NCBI GenBank assembly: GCA_035561515.1
Contig: DATMXP010000024.1
Location: 226,458 to 290,457, forward strand
Direction: 5' to 3'
Origin: Terriglobales bacterium
GTDB lineage: Bacteria > Acidobacteriota > Terriglobia > Terriglobales > Acidobacteriaceae
Length of the DNA stretch: 64,000 nt
The translations under genes were made by a program, and so were the position numbers. Below are positions 1 through 9,460 of this stretch, one piece after another; the first letter of the stretch is position 1; every line of letters starts with the position of its first letter. The notes beneath the pieces are model-generated. The model was given only the letters and a program-made list of their open reading frames with translations. It was not told the DNA's origin and ran no database searches.

Positions 1-206
1 AAGAAGTAGAAAGCGAAGCCTGCTGGGACCCCATCCCATTCGGCAATGAGCACACGGAACTTTGGCGTGCCTCGGAAGCCGTCGCGAATAATGTCTTCCG
101 CCGTCGCTACTGCGGCCTGTGGCTCGCGTTCGTACTCCGCCAGATCACGGATAAACTGCAGGATTAACTCCACATCGCCTTCGGTTGCTGCTCGAATATT
201 CAGCAT
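1..206 (-). CDS. GNAT-family N-acetyltransferase, 3' part cut by window edge
   Basis: This is the first 68 codons of a minus-strand gene that runs out of the window. It starts at the ATG complementary to 204-206. The translation opens MLNIRAATEGDVELILQFIR and continues with a LAEYEREP-like stretch, then VLIAEWDGVPAGFAFYF. This is the beta1-alpha1-alpha2 start of the Gcn5-related acetyltransferase fold, closest in style to diamine/spermidine-type acetyltransferases whose N-terminus reads IR-A---D---I---I-ELAEYE. The acetyl-CoA loop lies outside the window, so the substrate cannot be judged. It is divergent from the ferritin-like gene. Confidence 0.75.
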   Translation of the reverse strand, partial: MLNIRAATEGDVELILQFIRDLAEYEREPQAAVATAEDIIRDGFRGTPKFRVLIAEWDGVPAGFAFYF

Positions 207-328
207 GGCTGCATTCTAAATGCAGCAGTTTTTCGGAGGACATCCGGTGTCGACGTTCGTGGAATCTAACCCCTTGCCGGAGCGCCCACCCGGCTCCATT
301 CCCACGGGCTTCGATTTCGGAGATATAC

Positions 329-1438
329 ATGCCGCGCTTCGTTCAAGATGTGGAAGAGATTCGTCAACGAGCCATCCAGAAGATTGAAGAGGGAGCCGTA
401 ACCAGCACCTACGGCCTTGACCAGGAACGCGTAATCGCCGTTCTCAATGAAGCATTGGCCACCGAGATCGTTTGCGTTCTGCGTTACCAGCACCACTACT
501 TCATGGCCACGGGCGTTCACGGCCGCATGGCCGCCGAGGAATTCAAGGAGCACGCTGACGAGGAGCGCGAGCACGCCGACAAACTCGCCGAACGTATCCA
601 GCAACTCGGCGGGAAGCCTGACTTCAATCCCCGCACATTGCTGGAGCGTTCCGTCGCCCAGTACGTCGAAGGTGAAAGTCTGGCCGATATGATCCGCGAA
701 GACCTGATTGCCGAACGGGTAGTTATCGATGTCTATCGCGAGATGATCAAGTTCTTCGGCGATGCTGATCCCACCACGCGCATTCTGCTGGAACATCTGC
801 TTGAGGATGAAGAGGAACACGCGAGCGATCTCGCTGACCTTCTATACGTAGTAAATCCGCGTACAGGCGAAACTGCCATGCAGGATCCTGGCACTCAGAT
901 CGGACAAGGCGGACAGCAGCAGTCAGAACTTGTACGCGACGACCGGCAAGCCGAGTTACAGCTCCACCAGGAAGAAGCACGCGCCGAACGGGACCAGGGC
1001 CGAGACGCGGAGGAAGCGCGCGAGGCCATCGGCAATATTCGAGAAGGGCAGCAGCGCGAGCAGCGCAGAATTCAGCCTCAGGTCACGAATGCGACGCAAC
1101 CCAAGGCCGGCGACGAGATCCCCGATGACCGGAACAAGCAAAATCGCCGTGGCAATCGCCAGCTTCAGGAAGAACCCGAAATGGAAGCGAATGAGCGGGG
1201 AGGACGTCGTGATCGCGGCGAGGCACGCCCCGCACGCTCCACCGGGCAGCAGCGTCCGGGTTCGGGTCGTCGTGACGTTCAGCCGGCCCATGCACCTGGA
1301 ACTACCGGCAGAGTGATGGCACGCCGCGGACGAAACAACGTGGCACCCACTGATGATGACATCGAAATCAGCGGTCAGTCGGGCACGAATCGCTCGCCCA
1401 AGATTCTGCAGAAGAATCGCAAGAAGAGAGCTGCATAA
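329..1438 (+). CDS. Ferritin-like/bacterioferritin protein with long charged C-terminal tail
   Basis: The protein has 369 residues. The ATG at 329 is chosen because GGAG lies six bases upstream and the ferritin helices begin just after it; an upstream extension of the frame is not protein-like. Residues 1 to about 180 form a four-helix ferritin-like domain with diiron-type carboxylates: an E in the first helix (LNEALATEI), EREH in the second, an E in the third (REDLIAERV) and EEEH in the fourth. The family stores iron or detoxifies peroxide. Residues from about 190 to the end are a low-complexity tail very rich in R, E, D, Q and G, with a basic finish (KNRKKRAA). The tail has no family match that I recognise and could bind nucleic acid or partners. 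A strong hairpin follows the stop. Confidence 0.8.
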   Translation: MPRFVQDVEEIRQRAIQKIEEGAVTSTYGLDQERVIAVLNEALATEIVCVLRYQHHYFMATGVHGRMAAEEFKEHADEEREHADKLAERIQQLGGKPDFNPRTLLERSVAQYVEGESLADMIREDLIAERVVIDVYREMIKFFGDADPTTRILLEHLLEDEEEHASDLADLLYVVNPRTGETAMQDPGTQIGQGGQQQSELVRDDRQAELQLHQEEARAERDQGRDAEEAREAIGNIREGQQREQRRIQPQVTNATQPKAGDEIPDDRNKQNRRGNRQLQEEPEMEANERGGRRDRGEARPARSTGQQRPGSGRRDVQPAHAPGTTGRVMARRGRNNVAPTDDDIEISGQSGTNRSPKILQKNRKKRAA

Positions 1439-1447
1439 TGCGACCTT

Positions 1448-1480
1448 CGAAAGCGTCACGGGTGAACTGTGACGCTTTCG
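1448..1480. terminator. Hairpin between convergent genes
   Basis: A perfect 12-bp stem (CGAAAGCGTCAC with GTGACGCTTTCG) has a 9-base loop and is followed by TTTACC. It sits ten bases after the ferritin-like stop and two bases before the end of the convergent MFS gene, so it can serve the + gene and possibly both. Confidence 0.75.
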
Positions 1481-1481
1481 T

Positions 1482-2828
1482 TTACCGTTCGATCGTGCTT
1501 TGCAGATTGCTTGCTTGCTGAACTCCCACAGCCATCTCCGGCAGTATGCCCAATCGTACGTAGATGGGCCGAATCATCCTTCGAATCTCGCCCAACTGAG
1601 TTAGGAAGATGCCCGCGCCGACAATGCAGATGGCACCACAGATCATCACGGTACGCGGTGCTCCGATGCGCGCAGCCAACAACCCTGCGAGCAAGCTTCC
1701 AAACGGCGCCATTCCTTGAAATGCCATCGCGTAAAACGACATCACGCGCCCGCGCTTATCTTCTTCCACGATGGTTTGCAGAATGGTGTTGCTGGCAGCC
1801 ATCTGTTGCATCATGCCGAAGCCGGTAAAGAGCAGTACGAACATCGATAATGCCAACCAACGAGATAGTCCGAACACAATCAAGCCGGTTCCGAAAATGA
1901 CAGTCATGGTGGGAATGACTCTTCCAAGACCGAGCACACTCTTGCGTGTCGCCAGATAAGCTGCGCTCGCGAGTGCGCCTACACCGATGACGCCGGTAAG
2001 CAACCCAAGAGTATTCGGACCGCCGTGCAGAACGTCGCGCGCGAACACCGGCATCAGTACCGTATACGGCATGCCAACCAGGCTGACCAAGGCAAGCAGT
2101 AACAAGATCGACCGAATCGGTTTGAACCGCGACACATACTGCCAGCCTTCCTTCAGTTCCGCGGCCACGCTCGTGCGGGATTTTCCGTTTTCCTGCCGTG
2201 TCACCTGCATCAGGAGCAACGAGATGATCACCGCTACGTAACTAACCCCATCAATGAAGAAGCACCAGCCTTCGCCGAAGGCAGCGATAATCACGCCTGC
2301 TATGGAAGGCCCGATCAAACGCGACGCATTCACCATCGATGAATTCAGCGCGATGGCATTTGCGAGGTCCTCTCTCGATTCCACCATTTGGGGTACAAAC
2401 GCCTGACGTGCCGGCATGTCGAAGGCATTCACCACACCTTGGAAGATGCTGAGCCAGAAGATGTCCCAGAAGGTGATGTGATGCGTAAGAGCGAGCGCCG
2501 CCAGCCAAAAGCTCTGGATCATCGACAACACCTGCGTAACGACCAGTACCCTGTGGCGATCGAGACGATCCACCCAGACACCCGCAATCGGGCCGAGCAG
2601 GAAGGTTGGGATCTGTCCCGCAAAACCGATGAACCCGAGCAGGAATGCAGAATCGGTCAGCCGGTAGACTAGCCAACTGGTGGCCACCCGAGTGATCCAC
2701 GTGCCCACCAGCGAAACCGTTTGTCCGAGAAAGAAGAGGCGGTAATTGCGATAACGCAAGGCGCGGATGGCAAAACCTAAACTGGAGCCTTCGGTTTTAT
2801 CGTTCTGTCCGGCCATCTCGAAATTCAT
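1482..2828 (-). CDS. Major facilitator superfamily exporter (MFS_3/EntS type)
   Basis: This is a multi-pass inner-membrane transporter of 448 residues. After a short polar N-terminus the sequence reads ALRYRNYRLFFLGQTVSLVG, typical of the MFS_3/EntS-like group. The loop-2 motif GVWVDRLDRHRVLV follows, then a second half with the usual hydrophobic segments (about 10 to 12). The frame stays open to 2894, but that extension would contain the terminator hairpin of the upstream aldolase gene. The ATG at 2828 (MNFEMAGQ) or at 2816 is therefore preferred. The substrate is unknown; relatives export siderophores or drugs. Confidence 0.8.
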   Translation of the reverse strand: MNFEMAGQNDKTEGSSLGFAIRALRYRNYRLFFLGQTVSLVGTWITRVATSWLVYRLTDSAFLLGFIGFAGQIPTFLLGPIAGVWVDRLDRHRVLVVTQVLSMIQSFWLAALALTHHITFWDIFWLSIFQGVVNAFDMPARQAFVPQMVESREDLANAIALNSSMVNASRLIGPSIAGVIIAAFGEGWCFFIDGVSYVAVIISLLLMQVTRQENGKSRTSVAAELKEGWQYVSRFKPIRSILLLLALVSLVGMPYTVLMPVFARDVLHGGPNTLGLLTGVIGVGALASAAYLATRKSVLGLGRVIPTMTVIFGTGLIVFGLSRWLALSMFVLLFTGFGMMQQMAASNTILQTIVEEDKRGRVMSFYAMAFQGMAPFGSLLAGLLAARIGAPRTVMICGAICIVGAGIFLTQLGEIRRMIRPIYVRLGILPEMAVGVQQASNLQSTIER

Positions 2829-2861
2829 TGGATGCTCGAGGTCACATCCAAGCCGCAAATC

Positions 2862-2886
2862 AAAACCCCTGCGACAACTGCAGGGG
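2862..2886 (-). terminator. Rho-independent terminator of the DHDPS-family gene
   Basis: Read on the minus strand, a 7-bp stem (CCCCTGC with GCAGGGG, 7-base loop) is followed by TTTTGA, about 20 bases after the stop codon at 2907. It separates this gene from the MFS gene. Confidence 0.7.
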
Positions 2887-2906
2887 CTGTTCATTTGAGA
2901 TCGATG

Positions 2907-3971
2907 CTACGCCTTGATGTTCGCCATAAGCCGATCCACATCGGCCTTCTGCTCCGCATTCAAGGGGAGAATCGGCAATCGCGGATTTCCTCCGTAGTAG
3001 CCGTTCAAGTCCATCGCATACTTCACGCCAGCAATGCTCAACTGACTCACTACTTTCTTCACCGGTTCTGTAATGCGGTCCTGCTTTTCCCGAGCAATCG
3101 CACGCGCGTTTTCCTTATGTGCCAGATAAACCTCGTAACACGCTGTTGGAGCCGCACACGCAAAGGCCAGGATCGCCCCCGCGGCACCAGCATCAAGTGA
3201 CTCAAGCAATTGGTGCGCCGCTCCTACCATCACTTGAAACCCAACTTCCTTCTGGCGCGTCTTCAATTTGCCGATCGTTTCCACCGCACTCGATGATGGC
3301 TTCGCCGTTCCGCCCAGCGCAGCGACTGGAACCAACTCACCGACCGCGACAGCCTGCTTCGCTTCCTGCAGCATGCGACCTGTGACGGCCTCCTGCTGCG
3401 CGGTAACCGTGACACTGCGCTTAACGTGCCGAGTTTCGGCGATGATCTTTTTCACTTTGTCGAGACTGCCTGCCGATTCTTTGATCGACAACAGGTTCGG
3501 GTGGTTCGCCAACTCGATCACCACTTCCGCCGGAATGTCATACGCCGTCGCGGGCGGGAAGTTGTAGATGATCACTGGCAGTGGAGACTTGTCGCACACC
3601 ACGTTGTAGAAGTTCGTCATCGCCGGTGGCGTCATGCAAGCCTTGTAATAATGCGGCGTGCGCACCATGACGGCGTCGTAACCGAGCTCAGCAGCGTATT
3701 CGCAGAGCTTAATCGTCTCGATAGCCGATTCCTGCCCACATCCGGCGATCAAGACCTTATTCGGCGCGGCGATCTCGCGCACCGAGCGCAGCACGTCCCG
3801 TTTCTCCTGGTCGGAGAGCATGATCGCCTCGCCCGTGGAGCCCTGTACCACGATGCCGGAAATCGGTGTACGCGAATACTTCTCGACGTTGTGCTCGAGC
3901 TTCTTCCAGTAAATCTGGCCGCTCGGATAGAACGGCGTAGTGATCGGAGGGAAAATTCCATTCAGCAACAT
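2907..3971 (-). CDS. DHDPS/N-acetylneuraminate lyase-family aldolase
   Basis: This is a class I (Schiff-base) TIM-barrel aldolase of 354 residues. It shows the carboxylate-binding loop GSTGE at 44-48, the catalytic tyrosine in IIYNFPP at about 136, and the Schiff-base lysine in SIKES at about 164. Family members make dihydrodipicolinate or cleave 4-hydroxy-2-oxoglutarate, sialic acid or sugar acids. Typical members are about 290-300 residues; the extra length lies mostly after the lysine strand (about 180-235), where the region looks expanded. There is no lysine-pathway neighbour, so a 4-hydroxy-2-oxoglutarate or sugar-acid aldolase is as likely as true DapA. A terminator follows the gene. 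Confidence 0.8.
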   Translation of the reverse strand: MLLNGIFPPITTPFYPSGQIYWKKLEHNVEKYSRTPISGIVVQGSTGEAIMLSDQEKRDVLRSVREIAAPNKVLIAGCGQESAIETIKLCEYAAELGYDAVMVRTPHYYKACMTPPAMTNFYNVVCDKSPLPVIIYNFPPATAYDIPAEVVIELANHPNLLSIKESAGSLDKVKKIIAETRHVKRSVTVTAQQEAVTGRMLQEAKQAVAVGELVPVAALGGTAKPSSSAVETIGKLKTRQKEVGFQVMVGAAHQLLESLDAGAAGAILAFACAAPTACYEVYLAHKENARAIAREKQDRITEPVKKVVSQLSIAGVKYAMDLNGYYGGNPRLPILPLNAEQKADVDRLMANIKA

Positions 3972-4010
3972 GACAGTCTAGTTTCAGCGTTCATCGAAGA
4001 AGATGCAAGT

Positions 4011-4060
4011 TGTAGCGCCGGCGACCTCGCCGGCTGCCGTGGATGCCGACTCGCCGGCCG
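4011..4060. repeat. REP-like GC-rich palindrome
   Basis: The perfect palindrome GCCGGCGA-CC-TCGCCGGC at 4017-4034 is followed by a second partial copy of TCGCCGGC. It fills the 100-bp gap between two minus-strand genes and has no T-run, so it looks like an extragenic palindrome rather than a terminator. Confidence 0.5.
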
Positions 4061-4071
4061 CAGACCCGGAG

Positions 4072-5199
4072 CTATTTCGATTGTGACAGGATTCTCTCCA
4101 ACAACTTGGGATCATTCGGCAGCAGCCCAACCTTTAGCAGCCGCGGCGTCAACTCGATCCAGCCCTTTTCCATGGCGAAGGCCTTCTTAAAGAGCGGTAG
4201 CGACTCGTCCACACGGTTGATGTTCACCAGCTCCACCGCATGCCAGTACATCATCTCCGCCACCCGGCTCGGCAGGACTCCCTCGGCCTTCGCCGCGGTG
4301 TCCTCAGCGGTTGAATACTCCTTGAGCGCCAGTTCGTGATCGCCCAACTCGACCGCGTGGTCTCCGGCGTTCATGTGGTTGTACGCGCGTTGCAGCGTGA
4401 CCAACCGTCGCAGTTCCTTGATCGGCTCAGCAGCGTCGTCCACACGCAAGTCGAAGACCTTGTCCTTCCACGGCTGCCCGGACGACTGCGCCTTCACAAT
4501 GATGATTGCCGCTGACTGCCGCCCGCGGATGTCGCCGCCTACCGCTTGCGCCGCTTCCAGAGCGGCAAGCATCCGCTCGGCGAGATCACCCTTCGACTCT
4601 TGATAAGCCTTCGCCATCGCGGGCCAAATCTTGTCGTTGGCCATGAGGTTGGCCTGCGCGGAGAAGTCCTTGCCGATTTCTGCATAACCGCCACAAGGTT
4701 GAAGCAGCTTCGGGTCTTTCTGTGGACACAGTTTCGCGCAATCCTGGCCGCCTCCGCAGCCTAGTTTCATTGTGTCAGTTCGGTTCGGGACAATGGTCCC
4801 CGCTGCCGGCATGTCACCGGCACCAGTCCACGACATGACATTGCCCTTCGCATCCACGAACGCCACCTGCCGCACCGCCTGTCCCGAGTCCCCCGCCAGC
4901 AGCGACTTCAGCGCCTCCGGCGCACTCTTCCCCGCCTTCATCAGCGCCATCCCAAGCGGCCCATAACTCGGATCGATAAAGGACTGCGTCGCCACCGCGC
5001 CAACGCCTGCTTCCGCCCAGATCACGTTCGATCCAACGGAGAACCAGTGCGACTGAACCGCAGCACCCATCTCGCCGGTCTGCGGATCACGCGCAACAAT
5101 GGAGAAAGTATGGACTGGACGATGTGGCCGTTCCTGTGCCATGAGAACTACGCATTGCAGGACAGAAACGCAGAGACACAGAGCTTTGAAGAGTTTCAT
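4072..5199 (-). CDS. Secreted DUF1028 (Ntn-hydrolase-like) protein with C-terminal helical repeats
   Basis: The protein has 375 residues with an N-terminal signal peptide (MKLFKALCLCVSVLQCVVLMAQ). Residues about 28-245 match the DUF1028 family: HTFSIVARDPQTGEMGAAVQS, GVGAVATQS, YGPLGMALM, and the closing GGDIRGRQSAAI. The domain is thought to have an N-terminal-nucleophile hydrolase fold of unknown substrate. It carries an unusual cysteine-rich insertion at about 145-175 (GCGGGQDCAKLC, then PCGGY). The C-terminal 110 residues look like TPR-type helices (EYSTAEDTAAKAEGV, LPLFKKAFAMEKG). It is probably periplasmic or outer-surface. It lies downstream of carB but is separated by a 7-mer array. 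Confidence 0.75.
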   Translation of the reverse strand: MKLFKALCLCVSVLQCVVLMAQERPHRPVHTFSIVARDPQTGEMGAAVQSHWFSVGSNVIWAEAGVGAVATQSFIDPSYGPLGMALMKAGKSAPEALKSLLAGDSGQAVRQVAFVDAKGNVMSWTGAGDMPAAGTIVPNRTDTMKLGCGGGQDCAKLCPQKDPKLLQPCGGYAEIGKDFSAQANLMANDKIWPAMAKAYQESKGDLAERMLAALEAAQAVGGDIRGRQSAAIIIVKAQSSGQPWKDKVFDLRVDDAAEPIKELRRLVTLQRAYNHMNAGDHAVELGDHELALKEYSTAEDTAAKAEGVLPSRVAEMMYWHAVELVNINRVDESLPLFKKAFAMEKGWIELTPRLLKVGLLPNDPKLLERILSQSK

Positions 5200-5273
5200 T
5201 GTGGCCTCGCAGAATAGCGAAGCCGGATTGTATCAAGGTGCGGCTGAAAAGACTCAGCCCGCACTTGCTTTTC

Positions 5274-5308
5274 AGATCGAAAATCGTAAATCGACAATCG
5301 TCAATCTA
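5274..5308. repeat. Degenerate 7-bp tandem array (AATCG type)
   Basis: Five successive heptamers read AGATCGA, AAATCGT, AAATCGA, CAATCGT and CAATCTA. The last unit runs into the stop codon of carB (5306-5308). The same 7-bp periodicity recurs at several other gene ends in the window. Confidence 0.7.
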
Positions 5309-8300
5309 CGCGCTCACCCCGTGCTCCGCGTGAAGCTCCTGCAGCGCCTTCACGTTCACTTCGCCGCGCTGCAATGCCGCGATGCCTTCTGCAGCGGCCT
5401 TTGCCGCGGCAATCGTCGTGATCGACTGCACACGTGCATTGATGGCGGCCCTTCGAATGGCTTTTTCGTCGAAATATGGATCCGGCCCCTGCGGCGTATT
5501 GATGATGAGGTGAATGCGCTCGCCCTTGATTAAATCCACCACGTTCGGACGCCCTTCCTTCACCTTGTACACGCGCTCCACTTCGAAGCCCGCGTCTTCC
5601 AGCGCCGCCGCCGTACCGGTCGTTGCGATCAGCTTAAAGCCAAGGTCAACATACAGCTTCGCGATTTCCACCACGTGCTGCTTGTCGCGATCGTTCACGG
5701 AGATGAAGACGTTGCCTTTCGTCGGCAGCTTTGCCCCCGCCGCGATCTGCGCCTTCGCGAACGCCTCCCCAAACGTCTCGGCCACGCCCATCACTTCGCC
5801 CGTCGACTTCATCTCTGGGCCGAGCACCGTGTCCACGCCCATGAACTTGTTCCACGGAAACACCGGCGACTTCACGTAGTAGCAGTTGCCGGTATCGAGG
5901 TCCGTCGCGCGCTCCACGTTTTCCGGCAGGAACTCGCGCAATTTGCGTCCGGTCATCAACCGTGCTGCAATCTTCGCCAGCGGCACGCCCGTAGCCTTCG
6001 ACACATAGGGCACCGTGCGTGACGCCCTTGGGTTCACCTCCAGTACGAACACCTTTCCGTTCTGGATGGCGAACTGGATGTTCATCAGCCCGATCACCTT
6101 CAGCGCCCGCGCCAGTTTGAATGTCATCTCGCGCATCGTTTGGAGCAAGTCGGGAGCGATGTCCACCGCCGGCAGCACGCACGAGGAGTCGCCCGAGTGA
6201 ATGCCCGCTTCTTCAATGTGCTGCATGATTCCAGCGATCACGCAGTCTTCGCCGTCCGACAGGCAATCCACGTCAACCTCAATTGCCGACTCCAGGAAGT
6301 GGTCGATGAGTACCGGACGCTCTTGCGAATACTCGACCGCCTCCTTCATGTAACGGACGACCGACGAGTCGTCATACGTAATCTGCATCGCCCGGCCGCC
6401 GAGCACGTACGAAGGACGCAGCAGCACCGGATACCCAATTTTGTTCGCCGCCGCAACCGCTTCTTCCACCGACGCCGCGGTCGCCCCCGGTGGCTGCGGG
6501 ATTTCCAGTTCTTCCAGCAACTTGCCGAACCGCTTACGGTCCTCCGCCAGATCAATCGACTCCGGCGACGTCCCGATAATTGGCACGCCAGCGGCCTTCA
6601 ACGGAAGCGCCAGGTTCAGCGGCGTCTGTCCGCCAAACTGCACAATCATTCCCACCGGAGCACCCGCCGCCGCCTCATGCTGATAAACCTCAAGCACGTC
6701 TTCGAACGTGAGCGGTTCGAAGTACAGGCGATCGCTGGTGTCGTAATCCGTCGAAACCGTCTCCGGATTGCAGTTCACCATGATCGTCTCGTAGCCGTCG
6801 TCGTGCAGCGCGAATGCCGCATGGCAACAGCAATAGTCGAACTCGATTCCCTGCCCGATGCGATTCGGCCCGCTGCCGAGAATGATCACCTTCTTCTTGT
6901 CGGTCGGCGTCGCCTCGTCTTCTTCTTCGTAGGTCGAGTACAGATAAGGCGTGTAACTCTCGAACTCCGCCGCGCAGGTGTCCACGCGCTTGTACACCGG
7001 ACGGATTCCGAGCTTCGTCCGCAACTCGCGCACAGTATTTGCGGCGCCCTTGCCGTTGCGCAATCCCCACAGGTCGGCGATGCGCACATCCGACAGCCCC
7101 GCGCGCTTACCATCGCGGATCATCCCCTCCGGCACGTCGGCAGCCGTGTGCTTTGCCAGCGATTGCGAGATGTCGTCGATCTCCTTCAACTGGTACAGAA
7201 ACCACGGATCGATCGACGTCATCTTGTGGATCTCTTTGATCGACATCCCCGTTCGCAGCGCATAGCGGATGTACTGCAAACGCTCCGGATGCGGCGTAAC
7301 CAACCTGTGGATGAGGATTTTCGGCTCAATGCGTTGCGATGCCAGGCTCTTCCCCGTCTCCAGCGAGCGCACCGCCTTCATTAACGCTTCTTTGAAGGTG
7401 CGCCCAATCGCCATCGCCTCGCCGACAGACTTCATCTGCGGACCAAGGCTCTCATCGGCGCCGGGGAATTTCTCGAACTGCCATTTCGGAATCTTTACGA
7501 CAACGTAGTCGAGTGTCGGCTCGAAGCACGCTGGCGTCTTTCTTGTGATTTCATTGCGAAGCTCATCGAGCGTGTAGCCGACAGCAAGCTTCGCCGCGAT
7601 CTTAGCAATCGGGAATCCCGTCGCCTTCGAAGCCAATGCCGACGAGCGCGACACGCGCGGGTTCATCTCGATGACGACCATGCGGCCTGTGTTGGGATTG
7701 ATGGCGAACTGCACGTTCGATCCGCCGGTCTCCACGCCGATCTCGCGCATCACTGCCAGCGACGCATCGCGCATGTACTGGAACTCGCGGTCGGTAAGCG
7801 TCTGTGCCGGAGCGACCGTGATCGAATCGCCCGTGTGCACGCCCATCGGATCAAAATTCTCAATCGAGCAGATGATGATGCAGTTGTCCTTCGTGTCGCG
7901 GACAACTTCCATCTCGAACTCTTTCCAGCCCAGCACGCTCTCTTCAAGCAACACTTCATGGACGGGCGATAGATCAAGTCCGCGCGCCAGCAACTCCAGC
8001 AGTTCTTCGCGGTTATAAGCGATGCCGCCCCCGCTGCCGCCCAACGTGAACGACGGACGCAGAATCACCGGGAACCCGATCTTGCTCGAGAAATCCAATC
8101 CGTCTTTCAGATTGTTGACCAATGCGGACTTCGGCACGTCGAGCCCGATGCGCGTCATCGCGTCCTTGAACATCAGGCGGTCTTCGGCCTTCTTGATCGC
8201 CTCAAGCTGCGCGCCGATTAACTGCACGTTGTACTTCTCGAGCACGCCTCCGTCGGCAAGCTCCACGGCGAGGTTCAGCGCCGTCTGTCCGCCAACCGTC

Positions 8301-8587
8301 GGCAGGACCGCAAAGCCTTTGCCGAGCGTCGGCATCATCTCGGCTTCAATACGGATGATCTCTTCGAGATAGTCGCGCGTGAGCGGCTCGATGTAAGTGC
8401 GGTCGGCAAACTCGGGGTCGGTCATGATCGTGGCCGGATTCGAATTCGCCAGCACTACTTCATAGCCTTCGGCTTTCAGCGCCTTGCACGCCTGCGTGCC
8501 GGAGTAATCAAATTCCGCCGACTGGCCGATAACAATCGGGCCGGAGCCGATGATGAGGATCTTGGAGATGTCGTTTCTTCTAGGCAT
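5306..8587 (-). CDS. carB: Carbamoyl-phosphate synthase large subunit
   Basis: At 1093 residues it is the normal size for CarB. It makes carbamoyl phosphate from ammonia (delivered by CarA), bicarbonate and two ATP for the pyrimidine and arginine pathways. The two halves each carry an ATP-grasp unit. The first opens with [22 protein letters not shown] and has [15 protein letters not shown] and [18 protein letters not shown]. The second opens with [21 protein letters not shown] and has [10 protein letters not shown] and [20 protein letters not shown]-terminal MGS-like allosteric domain starts at about 950 ([13 protein letters not shown]). carA lies upstream on the same strand, but a secreted-protein gene sits between them. 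Confidence 0.98.
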   Translation of the reverse strand: MPRRNDISKILIIGSGPIVIGQSAEFDYSGTQACKALKAEGYEVVLANSNPATIMTDPEFADRTYIEPLTRDYLEEIIRIEAEMMPTLGKGFAVLPTVGGQTALNLAVELADGGVLEKYNVQLIGAQLEAIKKAEDRLMFKDAMTRIGLDVPKSALVNNLKDGLDFSSKIGFPVILRPSFTLGGSGGGIAYNREELLELLARGLDLSPVHEVLLEESVLGWKEFEMEVVRDTKDNCIIICSIENFDPMGVHTGDSITVAPAQTLTDREFQYMRDASLAVMREIGVETGGSNVQFAINPNTGRMVVIEMNPRVSRSSALASKATGFPIAKIAAKLAVGYTLDELRNEITRKTPACFEPTLDYVVVKIPKWQFEKFPGADESLGPQMKSVGEAMAIGRTFKEALMKAVRSLETGKSLASQRIEPKILIHRLVTPHPERLQYIRYALRTGMSIKEIHKMTSIDPWFLYQLKEIDDISQSLAKHTAADVPEGMIRDGKRAGLSDVRIADLWGLRNGKGAANTVRELRTKLGIRPVYKRVDTCAAEFESYTPYLYSTYEEEDEATPTDKKKVIILGSGPNRIGQGIEFDYCCCHAAFALHDDGYETIMVNCNPETVSTDYDTSDRLYFEPLTFEDVLEVYQHEAAAGAPVGMIVQFGGQTPLNLALPLKAAGVPIIGTSPESIDLAEDRKRFGKLLEELEIPQPPGATAASVEEAVAAANKIGYPVLLRPSYVLGGRAMQITYDDSSVVRYMKEAVEYSQERPVLIDHFLESAIEVDVDCLSDGEDCVIAGIMQHIEEAGIHSGDSSCVLPAVDIAPDLLQTMREMTFKLARALKVIGLMNIQFAIQNGKVFVLEVNPRASRTVPYVSKATGVPLAKIAARLMTGRKLREFLPENVERATDLDTGNCYYVKSPVFPWNKFMGVDTVLGPEMKSTGEVMGVAETFGEAFAKAQIAAGAKLPTKGNVFISVNDRDKQHVVEIAKLYVDLGFKLIATTGTAAALEDAGFEVERVYKVKEGRPNVVDLIKGERIHLIINTPQGPDPYFDEKAIRRAAINARVQSITTIAAAKAAAEGIAALQRGEVNVKALQELHAEHGVSA

Positions 8588-8598
8588 CTATTCTTTCT

Positions 8599-8626
8599 GG
8601 TCGTCGGTTATCGGTTGTCGGTTTTA
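8599..8626. repeat. Degenerate 7-bp tandem array (GGTTGTC type)
   Basis: Four heptamers in register: GGTCGTC, GGTTATC, GGTTGTC and GGTTTTA. They fill most of the 41-bp gap between the carB start and the stop of the upstream minus-strand gene. Confidence 0.65.
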
Positions 8627-8628
8627 AC

Positions 8629-9453
8629 TTACTTAATCGGACAGGCCGCGTAGGGCAAATCGGTAGGATTGGCCACTAGGACAATGTCTAACTTGCAATC
8701 TGTTTGTTCATAACAATCCAATTTGTCAGGTTGCGCGAACCCGCGATGAGGCGAAGCCAGCAGGCGATACGTGCCTGGCTCGATAACTCCGAAATCAAAC
8801 GTTCCGTCTTCGCCTGTTGATATGGTTCTTGCGTCCGCGAATGTTGAAGGAGGTTTGTACTTCCGCAAGACCATTTGCGATTTTCTGAAGGGCGCTGTTG
8901 TTTCATCACGCAAATAGCCGGTTATACGGGTCGGTCGGTTGAGTACGAGGTTAGGTTGAATTTCCTCGCCCGGGCATTCGCTGATGGGAAGCGGCGTTTC
9001 CAAAGGACGTTGGATCGCAATTTCTGAGGGTTCAACTTTCGAATCGACATGAACATCGCCACTCAAATTTCTGACCACACTATTTTCGTCGTCAGGGAGC
9101 TGTCCTGGATGAATATTGGTCTCAATCAATTCTGTGCAAACGGAACTGCTGGGCTTTTTCAAAACAACGAAAACTGCACCGACGCCCACTGGCGATTCGA
9201 TCTGCACCCAGTATTTGCCTTTGGAAATCGACTTGAACAGATATCGCCCTTCTTTGTCCGTCTCGGCTTCTGCGATGATTCGATCCTGCTTCTCTGATTG
9301 CAATTTGACTGCCGCACCCGCGACAGCTTTCCCTCCGGCCAGAACAACCCCACAGACGCTCCGAACCTGTCTTGGCTCGAACACATGAACGTCTGCGCTC
9401 GATGAACCGAAGAGGGCGAGAGCGACTGCAGGGATGTAGAGTGTTCGCATCAT
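8629..9453 (-). CDS. Secreted carboxypeptidase-regulatory-like domain protein
   Basis: The protein has 274 residues with a signal peptide ending near SSSADVHVF. Residues about 32-110 form a CarboxypepD_reg/CNA-B-like beta sandwich (VCGVVLAGGKAVAGAAVKLQ, DKEGRYLFKSISKGKYWVQI). A second similar domain lies at about 175-262 (ITGYLRDETTAPFRKSQMVL, TGEDGTFDFGVIEPGTYRLL). Such domains are common in exported acidobacterial proteins and probably act in adhesion or as folding modules. The gene lies eight bases after the carA stop and 41 bases before the carB start, all on one strand, so it is probably cotranscribed with carAB although no functional link is known. Confidence 0.7.
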   Translation of the reverse strand: MMRTLYIPAVALALFGSSSADVHVFEPRQVRSVCGVVLAGGKAVAGAAVKLQSEKQDRIIAEAETDKEGRYLFKSISKGKYWVQIESPVGVGAVFVVLKKPSSSVCTELIETNIHPGQLPDDENSVVRNLSGDVHVDSKVEPSEIAIQRPLETPLPISECPGEEIQPNLVLNRPTRITGYLRDETTAPFRKSQMVLRKYKPPSTFADARTISTGEDGTFDFGVIEPGTYRLLASPHRGFAQPDKLDCYEQTDCKLDIVLVANPTDLPYAACPIK

Positions 9454-9460
9454 CAGGAGA

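Noticed and set aside
6140..7384. 414-residue open frame on the + strand opposite carB
   Set aside because: It is arginine/histidine-rich, typical of the shadow frame of a GC-rich gene, and carB is unambiguous on the other strand.
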